Positions 21,321 to 33,327 of a stretch of 64,000 nt of DNA are shown one piece after another. The stretch is taken from positions 184,124,571-184,188,570 of the forward strand of contig NC_081552.1 of assembly GCF_963082655.1 (NCBI RefSeq), in the 5' to 3' direction. Under the pieces are notes generated by a model, which saw nothing but the letters and a program-made list of their open reading frames with translations, searched no databases and was not told the origin of the DNA. Source of the stretch: Stomoxys calcitrans. Taxonomy: Eukaryota; Arthropoda; Insecta; Diptera; Muscidae. The position numbers were made by a program, and so were the translations under genes. Position 1 is the first letter of the stretch. Each line of letters opens with the position of its first letter.

Positions 21321-21950
21321 CAAGAAAAGACGGTCAGATATCGTTTAGATTTCTTTCACAACTGTAGGTACAAAAATTCTCTCAGAATGTCGAACAAAAT
21401 TCGAAACGAACTCGGTAAAATCTGGTCGGAAGATTACAAAATTTGTTCAGATATGTCTGACATCAGACATTTGGTTCGCTGGGCAGGCATTGATATCAAA
21501 AGCATTCACCAACACTCATACACTCGCACAACCGAAAACATTCATAGACGTGACAATTTGCCTATGCTGTATAGAGACTGCCTTGGAACTTATTAGAGGA
21601 CTCTCCAATAAACATCTTGTGTTGTATTATTGAGAGCATCGAAAATCACCGTACGAACATCAAATACTCTGGCGTCCGAAAGAGTTCGCCACTCAGCATT
21701 CAGAGATGACAATTTAGTGATTTTTGCCATGGGAGATTTTGAAAGTCAATGGACACAATATGAAACGAAAGTGCATTAGCAATATTTTGGTTAACGCCTT
21801 AAACAAATTATGAATGTTGGAAAAGTAAGTCAAAGCACCACCATTTTTATGCCTAAGGCGTATTAATTACTTGGATTCGCTAAAATTTGGAACACTGAGA
21901 TATCCGAATCGAATATGGTTTACATTGGACTAAATTATGATGGATATTGG
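21321..21950. other. Unassigned AT-rich DNA
   Basis: No convincing gene or classified repeat. The 69-codon plus-strand frame at 21387-21596 matches nothing I recognise. The left 80 bp ('gtttagatttctttcacaac') resembles the spacer found before other DINE-like units. Confidence 0.4.
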
Positions 21951-22230
21951 GGCTACCGTACCGCAGATGTTAGCATGTCCACCCATGACGCTGAACGCCT
22001 AGGTTCGAATCCTGGCGAGAACATCAGAAAAAATGTTCATCTGTGGTTATCCCTTCCTAATGCTGGCGACATTTGAGAGGTACTATGCCATGCAAAAACT
22101 TCTCCCCAAAGAGGTGTCCCCGTTCGGACTCATTGAACTTAAACTTAAATCGGAGAACACTCATTGATGTGTGAGAAGTTTGGCCCTGTTCCTAAATGGA
22201 ATGAAAGTTCATGGACAAATTTCCATTTTA
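21951..22230 (+). mobile_element. tRNA-derived SINE
   Basis: Main SINE family. The head begins 'ggctaccgtaccgcagatgt' and has an exact B box GGTTCGAATCC at 22002-22012. The body has a ~30-bp deletion near 22110 relative to the 9.87-kb copy. It abuts the 3' end of a minus-strand LINE. Confidence 0.82.
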
Positions 22231-22233
22231 AGC

Positions 22234-23350
22234 CTAAATTTGAAACATTACATTGTACTTGTCTCTGATATATGAACCAAATATGATCCAAATGGACAAC
22301 ATTTGGATGAAATTGTCATAATGACAGTGTTTATTGGCATTTGTCTTAAATCTCTGGATGTCATAGTGGGTGGGAAAAACATTAGCTGGAAGTCGATTCC
22401 ACATACGAACGGTTCGGGCGAAATAAGATGTTCCTCTATAATGCATTGTCCGGCCAATCAATTAAAAGCGGGTGTGAGTTCCTGGAAAGTCTAGTATTTC
22501 TGACAAACATTGTTACATCAGGAATAAGAAGACCAATAAAACAGCGCCAAACAACCCACATTACTACGATGTTCAATGGAGTTGGATACTCTACTGTCTC
22601 CCATCAACGCCATCGCTCTCCTCTGTACACGGTACAGTAGCTCCAGGAATTATTTTGAAGTTCCAGCCCATACATGTGACTTGTACTCCATTTTCCGCCT
22701 TATGAAATTGGTATGGATGTTAAGAAGATCAGAAGGAGTGAAGTAATTCGTGCACCGTTTAAGAAAGCCTAAACCATTTAATGCTTCTATCGACACTTCA
22801 AATGAATGTTTAGCCCAACGGACATCACTTTGTATCTTCATGCCCAGAGCTTCCGATTGCTCAACATTTACACCGTTGATAGACAGAGATGATTGTAATG
22901 GGTCAGCGAATCGTTTGTGCGACATCAAACAGCACTGAGGCTTCCGTGTATTCAAATCTACTCGATTCATTCGACCCCACTCAGAAATGCCCAGCAAGTC
23001 CTGACCCAAAGTATCATCCATAATCCACCTCCTTTCTCTAATCTCATGGTGACTTGACCTATGGTCAAATGAATATGAATGACAGAAATTACCGTCACCC
23101 GCAAATGAGTTGATCGGATTTGATGTCTGTCTCAAAAGATCGTTGATGAAAATTAGAAAAAGGGAAGGAGAAAGAACAGAGCCTGGAGTACACCTGCGGT
23201 CAATTTATGTTCATTGGATGAGAACCCCTCTATAATGACTCGTAAAGTGCGATCCCTGAGAAAGCTCGAAATAAATCAAACGAAGCCATTACCGACAACA
23301 AATACGACAAGCTTTGATAATAGTGCACCGTGCCAGACCCTATCAATTGC
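22234..23350 (-). mobile_element. CR1/Jockey-like LINE, RT palm to C-terminus
   Basis: On the minus strand: an AIDRVWHGALLSKL palm block (near 23.33 kb), FLRDRTLRVIIEGFSSNEHK, then a continuous frame (23135-22650) with RQTSNPINSFAGDGN. The last is the polymerase active-site block, where FADD has become FAGD, so one catalytic Asp is lost. Then come DVRWAKHSFEVSIEALNGLG, the thumb, and the FARTVRMWNRLPANVF tail (22461-22234). RNase H is absent. The 5' end is cut by a DINE-like unit at ~23355. Same family as bases 1-180. Confidence 0.82.
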
Positions 23351-23356
23351 CTTAGA

Positions 23357-24262
23357 GAAAAAACAAGTAAAAGTGTACTAAGTTCGGACGAACTGAATCT
23401 TGGGAACCCACCACCATGGATTCTGCAAATAATTTATATAAAATAATTTTATTTGAAGGGCATCGTTTTATTCAACATACCAAATTTCTGTCAAACCAGC
23501 AAAAATTAAAGCTTCTAGGAACAGAAAAAGGATGATCCAGAGTCTGGTTTACATGGGAGCTATATCAGGTTATAGACAGATTTGGACCGTATTTGGAGCA
23601 GTTATTGGAAGTCAAATAGAACACTATCCCCAAAACTTCAGGAGAAGGGGGACAAAAATTGCTGCTTCCAAGGGCTCAAGAAGTCAAATCGGGCGATCGG
23701 TTTATATGGGAGCCATATCAGGTTATAGACCGATTTGAACCGTATTTTGCACAGTTTTTGTGACTACATGCAAAATTTCAGCCAAATCGGACAAAAACTA
23801 CGGCTTCCAGGGAAGAAATCAAATCGGGAGATCGATTTATATGGGAGCCATATCAGGTTATAGACCGATTTGGACCGTACTTTTCACAGTTTTTGTAAGT
23901 CATAACAGAATACTTCATGCAAAATTTTAGCCAAATCGTATTACAGCTTTCAAGGGCTCAAGAAGTCAAATCGGGAAATCGGTTTATATGGGAGCTGTAT
24001 CTAAATCTGAACCAATATGGCCCATTTTCAATCCCCAATAACCTACATCAATAATAGTTATCTGTGCGAAATTTCAAATGGGCAGCTTTACGCCTTCGAC
24101 CGCTATCGTGATTTCGACAGACGGACTTGGCTAGATCGACTCAGAACATCGAGACACTAAATACTATACATACTTTATGGGGACTCAGACGAATATTTCG
24201 AGGTGCTACAAACGAAATGAGTACATTAGTATACCTCCATTTTTTTGGGTATAAAAATCGTT
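23357..24262 (+). repeat. DINE-like unit, type A
   Basis: The 5' motif ('aagtgtactaagttcggacg', 'cccaccaccatggattctgc') interrupts the LINE palm region. Three or four type A repeats follow ('gggagccatatcaggttata'), then a tail with a shortened (GTCY)n block and 'gaatatttcgaggtgctac'. The last block ends 'ttttttgggtataaaa'. Confidence 0.76.
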
Positions 24263-24348
24263 TGAGAATGAGAAGAGAGTTGAAGGGATTATGCGCAAAA
24301 TTTCAAGATCGTAATTCGTACGCGCGCGCATGCCATTTTTTGGCCCGA

Positions 24349-24680
24349 TGTCTAGCGTTCGAAGCCATCAGTACAACTTCCAACAGATGCACAGAATTAT
24401 GACACCATGGAAGTGGTGTAATTGTCGCAGAAAAAAGTCTGTCATTACACAAAAACACATGCATTGGGGATAAAGTACAGCTAAAAGACAGGGTTGTCGA
24501 GCGTGGTTTATGTGGTAATTGTATCATAGAGGCTTTTTCGCAATTACGATTCAAATACAACATACCAACGCACGGCCCTTGAAGCCATTGCACTTACTAT
24601 GGTTGAAAAGTCTTCTAACCGAAGACGAAACGCGTCCCATTGTGGTTGGTGTGTGTTGCGATCTCTGGCTTCCCTTTTTC
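24349..24680 (-). repeat. Repeat E
   Basis: About 330 bp present in the opposite orientation at 28815-29122, with long identical phrases such as 'ccaatgcatgtgtttttgtg' and 'cgaacgctagac'. Non-coding and unclassified. The two copies stop matching at the same right-hand point ('gctagac'). Confidence 0.55.
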
Positions 24681-24734
24681 ATTTGCAAAGAAAATCTCCG
24701 ATCATTGAGCTCGTCTCGATAGAGAAACAATCCA

Positions 24735-25100
24735 AAGCTTTTGTTGGAAAATGCTCAAGAACTTCTTCACAAAAGTCCACTTAAGGTCTACAATGAAACC
24801 TCTGGTCTCGGAGATTTTCAACTTATAATTTTTTCACATTTTGTTTTTTTTTTTCTAATTTTTAACGGATGCAAGCTTCCTAAAAAATGTGTTGCACCAA
24901 ACAACATTTGTAGCCTCTTCGACAGCCAATTACTAAAGAGATAAGAATTTGAAACCAACATTGGTATATTGGATATTTGGGTATTTTAGTGAAAAAATTG
25001 GTTAGTTTTTATATATTGTTTTTTAAAGGGCAGTTTCATGTGTGAAATGCAAAATTTTCTCTTTCAGAAAATTTTAAATTTGAAAATCGCACCGCAAACG
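24735..25100 (+). repeat. Repeat F copy
   Basis: Shares 'aaaagtccacttaaggtcta', 'tctggtctcggagatttt' and 'acatttgtagcctcttcgac' with the copies at 3.3-3.6 and 5.6-6.4 kb. Degenerate, with no reading frame of note. Confidence 0.45.
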
Positions 25101-25224
25101 ACGATTTGACTAAGGGGCTTGCCAAGAGGAGCCCGCACTACCTTGGGTCTTCAATTTGTGTGCATAATCTCGTTAAAACCTCAGCTATGACCATTCAAAA
25201 ATTATCTCTACCCGTTCTCAAGGG

Positions 25225-26217
25225 GCTGATTTGTATACCCTCCACCATAGGATGGGGGTATACTAATTTCGTCATTCTGTTTATAACACCTCAAAATATG
25301 CGTCTAAGAACCCATTAAGTATCTTTATTCTTGATCATCATGGCATTTAAGTCGCTCTAGCCATGTCCGTCCGTCCGTCAGTCGAAAGCACGCTAACCTT
25401 CGAATGAGTAAAGCTAGACGCTTGATATTTTGCACAAATACTTTTTATTAGTGTAAATGAACTGAAATCGGTTCATGTTTTGATATAGCTGCCATATAAA
25501 TCGATCTTGGGTCTTGACTTCCTGAGCCTCTAGAACGCGTAATTCTCGTCCTATTTGAGATTTGAAATTTGCATGAGATGTTTTATTATGGGGTCCAACA
25601 ACTGTGTTTAGTATGGCGCAAATCAGTACATAACCTGATATAGCTGCCATATAAACCGATCTTGGGACTAGTCTTCTTCAGCTTATAGAGAGCGCAATTC
25701 TTATCCGATTTGGATGTTATTTTGCACGTGGTGTTTTGGTATCACTTCCAACAACTGTGCGAAGTATGGTTCAAATTGGCACATAACCTGGTATAGCTGG
25801 CATATAAACCGATCAGGGATCTTGATTTCTTGAGCCTCTAACGGCCGCAATTCTCAACCGATTGTCAGAAATTTTGTACAAAAGCTTTTCCTATAACCTT
25901 CAACATATTTGTTTAATATGGTCTGTATCGATCAATAGCTTGCTACAACTCCTATATAAGCCGATCTCCTGATTTGGTTCTTGAGCCCTTGGAAGGCGCA
26001 ATTATTATCCGAATGGACTGAAATATTACACAATGACTTCTATTTACAATGTTCAGCATTAAATTAATTTATGGTCGGACTATCACTCCAATAGCATAAC
26101 AGTTCTTATTCATTAGCTTAAAAAGAGATACCGCGCAAAGAACTTGACAAATGCTATCCATGGTGGAGGGTAGATAAGATTCAGCCCAGCCGAACTTAGA
26201 ACGCTTTTACTTGTTTA
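25225..26217 (-). repeat. DINE-like unit, type A
   Basis: Complete in minus orientation. It begins with the tail ('ccctccaccataggatgggg', 'catgtccgtccgtccgtcag'), has about five ~150-bp repeats, and ends with the 5' motif ('agccgaacttagaacgctt'). Confidence 0.77.
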
Positions 26218-28265
26218 CTATATTGACGATTTTACCCCAATGTTTGTGGGCTATTTTCGTTTTCTTCATGATCAGACAGATTTCAGTCTTGTCCGTCCCA
26301 GCCGAATGTCATCATCAATAAATATACATTGCCTCAATTCCTGTTTCATTTAGGAGTGGTGTGTCTTGTGACTCTCTTGCTCTTATATTACATGTCCCAC
26401 AAACAAATTGGACCAAATATTCTTAAAAAATCAATTTTCGGCCAAATTTTAAATGAAAATAAAATTGTTGAAAATTATCTATAACAAATAAAACGTTGAT
26501 CGCCCGGGTCCCCTTGCTTCCGGCAAGTTATCCAGACGATTTCCTAGAACATAAGCTCATTAACACCATACTTGATGTGCACTGCAAAATAGTAAATGGT
26601 GTGGAGAACTATATCTAGCAAAAAATCGCCAAAGCTTACAATGAATTTTGTAAGTTATAAAACTGGCAGTAACAGCTAGCTAAAAAACATCAAGTATCGG
26701 GTTTTTCAACAAGAGCGCTATAAAAGTTTTTTTAATAAAACAAAAATGGTTGCAGATATCAATAAAATTCTTTATTTCTGTGAAAGTACGTTCGATGCCA
26801 TTGTATATGGAACTCGATTTCTTTTGCATGGCCAACACGGGCACGCGTATTACTTTTTTCATTACTTTAATTAGCCGCAATAATGCTTCACCTGTTGCAA
26901 AAATGTGGTTCACCTATCTGGCCTTTCTTTGCATGTGTATAGGGAGCGTATACGTTATTTATCCAAATGATTTAACACTCATACGCCAAGCTGTACAATA
27001 AAGGCGTTTTTACTTAATCTAAGTAACCCCATAAGTTGACATTATTGTTTGAACATAGTATGTTATGGTCTATGTGTGAGTATGTATGTACGTATGCATG
27101 ACTGTTGATATACACTTCAATATGCACAATAAAGCAGACTGTTGGCTCAGTTTTACTTCAATGCCGAAACGGACCAACACTCTTTTATGAAAAACACGTG
27201 CTTCGACTGCCATCGTTGTTTGTTGTTAAGCCAAGTGTGTGTGTGTGTGTGAGTCGGTGTTTATTTCGCAGTTTGTGCCAGAGTGTGAGTGAGTGAGTGC
27301 TGTTTTTGTTTCGGTAAAAGAGAACATGCTACTGCTAAATGTTGTTTTTGTACTTTGTTGTAATAGCAGGCGACTACAACGACAACTACAACACATAATG
27401 GGTTTGTTTAACGAAGCATCTTCGTCATTGTCGTTTCCTCAATTATATGCGACTCTTGCAGGCAATCTTCTTGCCTTTTATTCAACACCTCTTTTTGCTG
27501 TGCTTTGGCTCTGCCATCAACCATAATTGAGGCTACTACAACTGCTTTTGTTCTTATTGTTGTTGTTGTTGTTACTATTATTCTCATGGGTATTGTTGTG
27601 GGCTAAGGGTGAGTTTGGGAGCAAATATGCATTTAAATGAATATGTTTGAGTTAAGTAGGAAAAGTGTTTCAAGTCAATATTTTGAGAAAAAGTTATAGT
27701 AAAAGATAATCGTAAATTAAGGTTATTGAAGCGGTTACGATGATCTGTAATATCAAAATAGGTAATTATTTGATTTGTCAAAGTAATCGAAGTCATTAAA
27801 GTTTGTTCATTGTAGGTCTATAGTCTAAGAAACCCACGAATGAACCTACATAATAAACTTATTCTCTATAATCGTAATTTTTTGGCGCAATCTAGCATTC
27901 TGATTTGGCAAAATTGTTGATACAACTAAAACTTGAGGTTATATAAGGAATATACCAATAATGTGGACCTTTAATGTCAATATTTTACAAGGATAGTCGG
28001 GCAAATTGATTCGGAGTTTTGACTTAAACCCTCAAAATACGCAAAACATTAGATGTGAAGTCTACACCGAAGCGTGGACTGAAACCTATAGCCTCCTTTC
28101 TGTAAAGAGCCCAAATATAACAGATTTAAAACAAAACTATCTCCGTCAAAGTCCATAACTTTAGTTGTTAAAGGAGTTGTTTTAGTTTTTTTAAAAGCCA
28201 ATTGAAGCCAGGGACCACAGTAGGAAGGGAAGCCTACATAGCTTATAGGGTAGGGTGATCAATAA
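26218..28265. other. Island without classified repeats
   Basis: No gene I can support. It contains a (GT)9 run at 27234-27251, short GTT runs near 27550, and GAGTGAGT-type sequence near 27280. 26690-26850 ('cgggtttttcaacaagagcg') has the look of a dispersed transposon end, but I cannot place it. Short frames at 27105-27526 are simple-sequence rich. Candidate regulatory or intronic DNA. Confidence 0.4.
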
Positions 28266-28429
28266 ACAGTTTTTTTTTTTTCCTAATACAGGTTTTCGAA
28301 CTATTTGAAAAATTAGTTTTTTTTTAAGTTTTTTCAAAAAGCCAATTAAACTGATTATTTTTCTATAAAGTTAGACCCTTTTAAAGGTTTCTAAATAAAC
28401 TTAAGATGAAGTCAAAGTTTGACCGGCAT

Positions 28430-28770
28430 ACTATTTTTGTCAGTTTCCGGGACAAAATCTAACGGAAAACATTTCGCTAAAACTTTGCTGACGACAAATT
28501 GTGTAAGAAACTTTTTGAGAAGCCGTAATTTTCAGTGAAACGTTCTCTGAAGACCAAATTAAAATAAAATTTTGTATAAAGACAAAATTTCGATTAAAAA
28601 AAAGCTGCACAAGAACAAATTTTTATGCAAATTCATTTTACGACGAAATTTCAAGCAAATTTCAAAATGTTTTTGAAATATTGTCAATGGGGTAAAAAAT
28701 TCGATAACATTTTTTAAAGATAAAATTTCAATAATTATTTTCCGAAAAACAAATTTTAATTTTCAAATTT
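28430..28770. repeat. Degenerate 'gacaaaattt' repeats
   Basis: Repeated AT-rich phrases (gacaaaattt, acaaatttt, aaaatttcaa) at 20-40 bp spacing, with local inverted pairing of aaattt blocks. It looks like an old simple satellite or fold-back remnant. Confidence 0.35.
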
Positions 28771-28814
28771 TTTGCCTGTTAGGTCGAAGGTAATTGAATT
28801 TTCCTTTCTCTTTG

Positions 28815-29122
28815 GAAAAGGAAAGCCAGAGATCGCAACACGCACCAACCACTATGGGATGCGTTTCGTCTTTGTGTGATGGCTTTAAGAGCCGTGCGTT
28901 GGTATGTTGTATTTGAATCGTATTAATTGCGAAAACACCTCTATGATATAATTACCACATTAACCACACCCGACAATCCTATCTATTAGCTGTACTTTTT
29001 CCCAATGCATGTGTTTTTGTGCAATGACAAAAATTTTTTTCGGCAATAATTACACGACTTCCGTGGCACACATGATACTGTGTGTCTGTTGGAAGTTGTG
29101 TTGATGCCTTCGAACGCTAGAC
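28815..29122 (+). repeat. Repeat E, second copy
   Basis: Inverted relative to 24349-24680. Adjoins a Jockey fragment on its right. The sequence just after it ('atacaaatcccggtcggg') faintly resembles a Pol III B box, but I do not rely on that. Confidence 0.55.
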
Positions 29123-29189
29123 AACGGCAACGGCTATCGCTGTTGCTCCGTGTGACCCAGATACAAATCCCGGTCGGGCTACGCCGAAT

Positions 29190-30083
29190 TTTCGACTCAT
29201 CTTCAGGCACAATGATCACTACAAATACGCGAGAAATGATACCGACCATCAAGTGTCCCAAGACACTTGGCGACACATTTGACAGCTCTTACACATTCTC
29301 CCCATATGCCACAGCAATTTGCGGTAATGTTAAAAGTAAGAACAAGGTCCTCAAGTCACTTGCCGGCAGCCCTTGGAGTGCTGAAAAAGAAACCTCGTTG
29401 ACCTCGTACAAAGAAAGTGGCCGGTCTGTGGTAAGTTATGCAGCGTCAGTGTGGTCTTGTCAGCTCTGTGACACGCAGTGGAATAATATTCAGATCTGTC
29501 AGAATGCCGCCCTTCGATCTGCGACGGGCTGCCTTCTCAGTTCTCATGTGGACCACCTACATCAGAAGACATAGATCCTACCAGTGCGAAGACATAACTA
29601 CATGCTGTCTAAGCAATACCTTTTTGGCTGTTATTGCAGATACCATCCATAGATATTCGTCGCCCAGAAGCCATAAGGTAGATCTACATGATCTAGAGCG
29701 CGAGGTTCAGCGCTACAAAAGAGAATCTCTAGATCAAGCGGGTCTAGATAACATTCATGCAGGCACGGTAGCAGATGCGCTAAATAGTTGCCGGCCGCCT
29801 CCCATTCCACCTGAAGAAATTGATATCCCCCTGCAAACCAGAGTAGTTCCGGCAGATGCAGCCACCTCAACGCTTACAGAGCAAGGATTGATCCCGACGT
29901 GCTAGATGTCCCGATTGTTACCAGGGACCACACAATACACGTTACCTGTTTAACTGTCCAGCCAAACCCACTCGACTAGACACAGATCCCTCTGGACGCA
30001 CCCTGTCTTAGTCGCAGAGTTCCTGGATCTTGACAGTCAACAGAATCAACCAGACGAAAGATATAACACAACAAACTGCTACA
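29190..30083 (+). mobile_element. Jockey-clade LINE, 3' third
   Basis: Plus-strand frames encode the RT thumb and C-terminus: LGDTFDSSYTFSPYATAICG, KNKVLKSLAGSPW, SVVSYAASVWSCQLCDTQWN, SLKVDLHDLEREVQR, then a zinc-knuckle-like Cys region near 29.9 kb. It ends in 'gatataacacaacaa' and a CAACA-type tail near 30075. Same family as 3607-5633. 5'-truncated, with one frameshift near 29.57 kb. Confidence 0.82.
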
Positions 30084-30350
30084 GCAACAACATGTGGGGA
30101 AGATGATGAGACGTTGGAGCATTTCCTAGACACCGGTACTTAGGTGGGGAAGACACGATACCAGACATGAACCAACTTAGAGGAGTGGTATGGAAAACAA
30201 TTAAGGATTTTGTAAGTAACGGAATTCTTAACTTAAAAATTTATTTTTAGAGGTTTCGTTTTAGTTTTTAGAGCGCTCAACATGCCGATTACCATAGTGA
30301 TATGGAGCGGATTAATATCTGCACCCTCATTTCAACCTAACCTAACCTTG
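30084..30350 (+). mobile_element. LINE-alpha 3' end fragment
   Basis: Begins at the ETLEHFL block and runs through the 3' UTR, matching 15530-15797 with small deletions. It ends 'caacctaacctaaccttg'. It abuts the Jockey tail directly. Confidence 0.62.
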
Positions 30351-30403
30351 CCGCAACAAATGTCCACATTTGATGATTCATTCAAAAGTTCTACAGTTTC
30401 AAG

Positions 30404-30565
30404 TCAAACACGTAAGAAGACATTAAGTTCGCCCGGGTCGAACTTTGGATACCCACCACCTCGGGTATATATGTAAACCCCCTTTCGTCACAAGTTATGT
30501 CGGGATGCCTTAACTTAACTGTTTCAAATTTCAGCAAAATCGGATAGAACATAAAGCTTTTATTG
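30404..30565 (+). repeat. DINE-like 5' end, type B, truncated
   Basis: 5' motif 'attaagttcgcccgggtcga' followed by 'cccaccacctcgggtatata' and part of one type B repeat. Cut at ~30566 by the RTE-associated sequence. Confidence 0.62.
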
Positions 30566-33285
30566 GCACCACACAGGCTGGAACTTTGAGCTCCGACTTG
30601 TGTGGTGCCCATCGTTATCACGGGAAGCTTAGCTGAAGGCTACCAGCGTCCAAAGGTTGCAGATGGTGGAAAGCTCCGTTTATATGCGGAGTAGCTGCAA
30701 ATGCGGCCGCGGGCAGTCAGCGATTTTTGAGATGAGAGTCTCAGTGAGGAGTCAGGTGGCACTGGCTCTTAATTAAATACTGAGTGCCAATGATACTCGA
30801 GATGACAGGGCGAGTTATTGGCGCCTTTAAATAACCAATGGCCAACATCAGCGTCTGTTCCCAGGTTAGGGACGGCGAGCGTCGGATCTTGGAGCAAGCG
30901 GCTCACCACAACGAGGGATACGTGGGCAATCCCACAAAACCCATGCGGTTGGGGCGCTGGGCCAGTAACCCGCCCCCGGAAAACTGAGAACTACTATGAG
31001 AAACAAAGGAAAAGTAAAAACTAACCCCCTAACGTTGACGACCCACGCAAACGAAAAATGGACCATGATTTGCGGATCTGCACCTGGAATGTCCGCACTC
31101 TTTATAAAGAAGGTGCAGTATACGCGCTGGCGGATGTATTAGAGAAGTACCGCCTTACAGGAAGTGCGATAGACTGGGAATGGCGTCACTACAACACCAA
31201 ACGGTGACGAACTATACTATAGCTGCCATAACACGAGGCATGAATTTGGCTGTGGATTTGTGGTTAGTCGGAGACTGAAACACCTTGTCTCCAGCTTTCC
31301 TCCGGTGGATGAGAGGCTAGCCACAATCCACATAAAAGCCAAATTCTTCAACATCAGCCTTATTTGTGCCCATGCCCTGACGAAAGACAAAGACGAGCAG
31401 ACCAAGGATATTTTCTACGAGCGCCTAGGGAGAGAATATGACCGCTGGCTCGCCCATGATATTAAAATCGTTTTGGGAGATTTGAATGCGAAAATAGGGA
31501 AGGAAGACGTTTTTGGTCCAACAGTTGGAAAGTTTAGCCTCTACGAGATAATGTCCAGTAATGGGTTGAAGCTGATAGATTTCGCCGCGGCAAAAAACAT
31601 GGTAGTTAGTAGCACCAGATTTCAATATAAAAATATTCACAAAGCCACATGGCTGTCACCCGAGCAAAACACGAGAAACCAAATTGATCATGTTGTTGTT
31701 ATATATGTTTCCACTCCATGGAAAATGCCGCGAAATCCGTGCTTGGGTACCGGAAGCCTTCTCCAAGAAACCCATGGTACTACCAAAAGTGTCGAGATGC
31801 TACTAAAGCCAAGAATGCGGCATATAGAGCAACCCTGCAATCAGTAGCAACGCCCCAGATGAAGTAGAGGTATCGGGAGAAAAGGAGAGAGGAGAAACGT
31901 CTATTCCGCAGAAAGAAAAAGGAAATGGAAAGACGTGAGTGTGAGCCAATGTGAATTAAATAAAACCGATGCCTTTGGTGCAGGCACATCCTCCTGCAGA
32001 GACAAAGGAAATCTGCAAACTGACGTAGATAGCATGCTGAGGATATGGAATGAGCATTTTACCCAGCTGCTACTGTCCGACGTTGGCGGCGAAGAGGACA
32101 CCGCAAAACTAATCCCCGATGATGGTATAGAATGTTTACCTCCTAGTCAGAATGAGGTCCAAGTAGCAGTGACCCGACTAAAGAACAACAAGGCAGCAGG
32201 TGCCGACGGGTTTCCCGCTGAACTATTTAAGACCGGAGGCGGCACGATGATAAGGCGTATGCGTCAGCTTATCTGCGCAATCTGGCTAGAAGAACGTATA
32301 CCCGATGATTGGAACCTTAGCATACTATGTCCCGTACACAAGAAAGGAGACAAGACGGAATGTGCCAACTACAGGGGAATAAGTCACCTCCCCATCGCAT
32401 AGAGAAGATTATAAGAGATGCAGATGTGAATAGATATGGCACACTACTCACAAGAGAACACATGCTACTCGCCTATGCCGACAACATCGATATCATAGGT
32501 CGGTCACCGGAAGTAGTAACTGCAGCCTTTGGAAGAATCAAAAGAGAGTCAGTGAAAATGGGTCTGGAAGTAAAGGGAGATAAGACGAAATGAATGGTTT
32601 CAACTCCCAAAAAGCCTTGCACAACTGAGCAGATAAAGAAAATGGAGAAAGTTTGGAACCATAACTCTGAGATAGTCAGCAACTTTATCTACCTCGGCAC
32701 CGCAATAACCAAAACGAATGAAACCAGTTTTGAAATATAGCAAAGAAAACTACTGACAAACAGATGCTACTTTGGATTAAGTAGAGGTTTAGAAACAAGG
32801 CCACCTCTCGACAGACGAAGATTACACTATACAAGACACCGATATTACCTATGCTGTTAAATAGTTCTGAAGCATGGGTACTTGTGAAAGCAGATGAGGC
32901 AGTGCTTGGAGTATTTGAGAGAAAGATTCTTCGTAAAATATGTGGACCAGTTTGCGTTAACGGAGAATATAGGCGACGTATGAACCACGAGCTGCATGAG
33001 CTGTATGACGACGATAGCATAGTTTCACGCATCAAAATACAACGGCTGCGTTGGCTAGGTCATGTTGTCAGAATGGATGAAGAAGCTCCAGCAAAGAAGT
33101 CTTTTGAAGGCAAACACGGTGGTACACGCAAACCGGAAAGACCAAAAGCCCTATGGAAAGATCAAGTTGTGGGAAGAATGAGCGCCGAAGATCGAGGCGC
33201 TTGGAACGCTATTCTACGTTCGTCTAGTGGAACACATATTCTGTCATAGCCAATTAAAATAAAAGTAAATTTAGAAGACATTTAT
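30566..33285 (+). mobile_element. RTE-clade LINE (endonuclease, RT), internally deleted
   Basis: A 5' leader (30566-30850) is shared with 4141-4400. The endonuclease starts with DLRICTWNVRTLYKEGA near 31.06 kb (catalytic Asn in TWNV), with a small deletion removing the QEVRW Glu block. It continues in a 195-codon frame (31260-31847) containing VLGDLNAKIG and NQIDHVVV (catalytic His). RT follows: NNKAAGADGFPAELFK and VHKKGDKTECANYRG (31935-32402). Then ~140 residues of palm are missing, jumping to REHMLLAYADNIDIIG, where YADD is YADN. The C-terminal domain has RLRWLGHVVRMDE (32851-33249). Ends near 33285. Inactive. Confidence 0.87.
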
Positions 33286-33327
33286 CTGCAGAATTGAAAA
33301 ATATTTTCTAAGATATCTCTATTCGCT

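Noticed and set aside
22002..22012. B-box-containing heads as functional tRNA genes
   Set aside because: The heads cannot form a full cloverleaf with acceptor stem and are followed by the SINE body.
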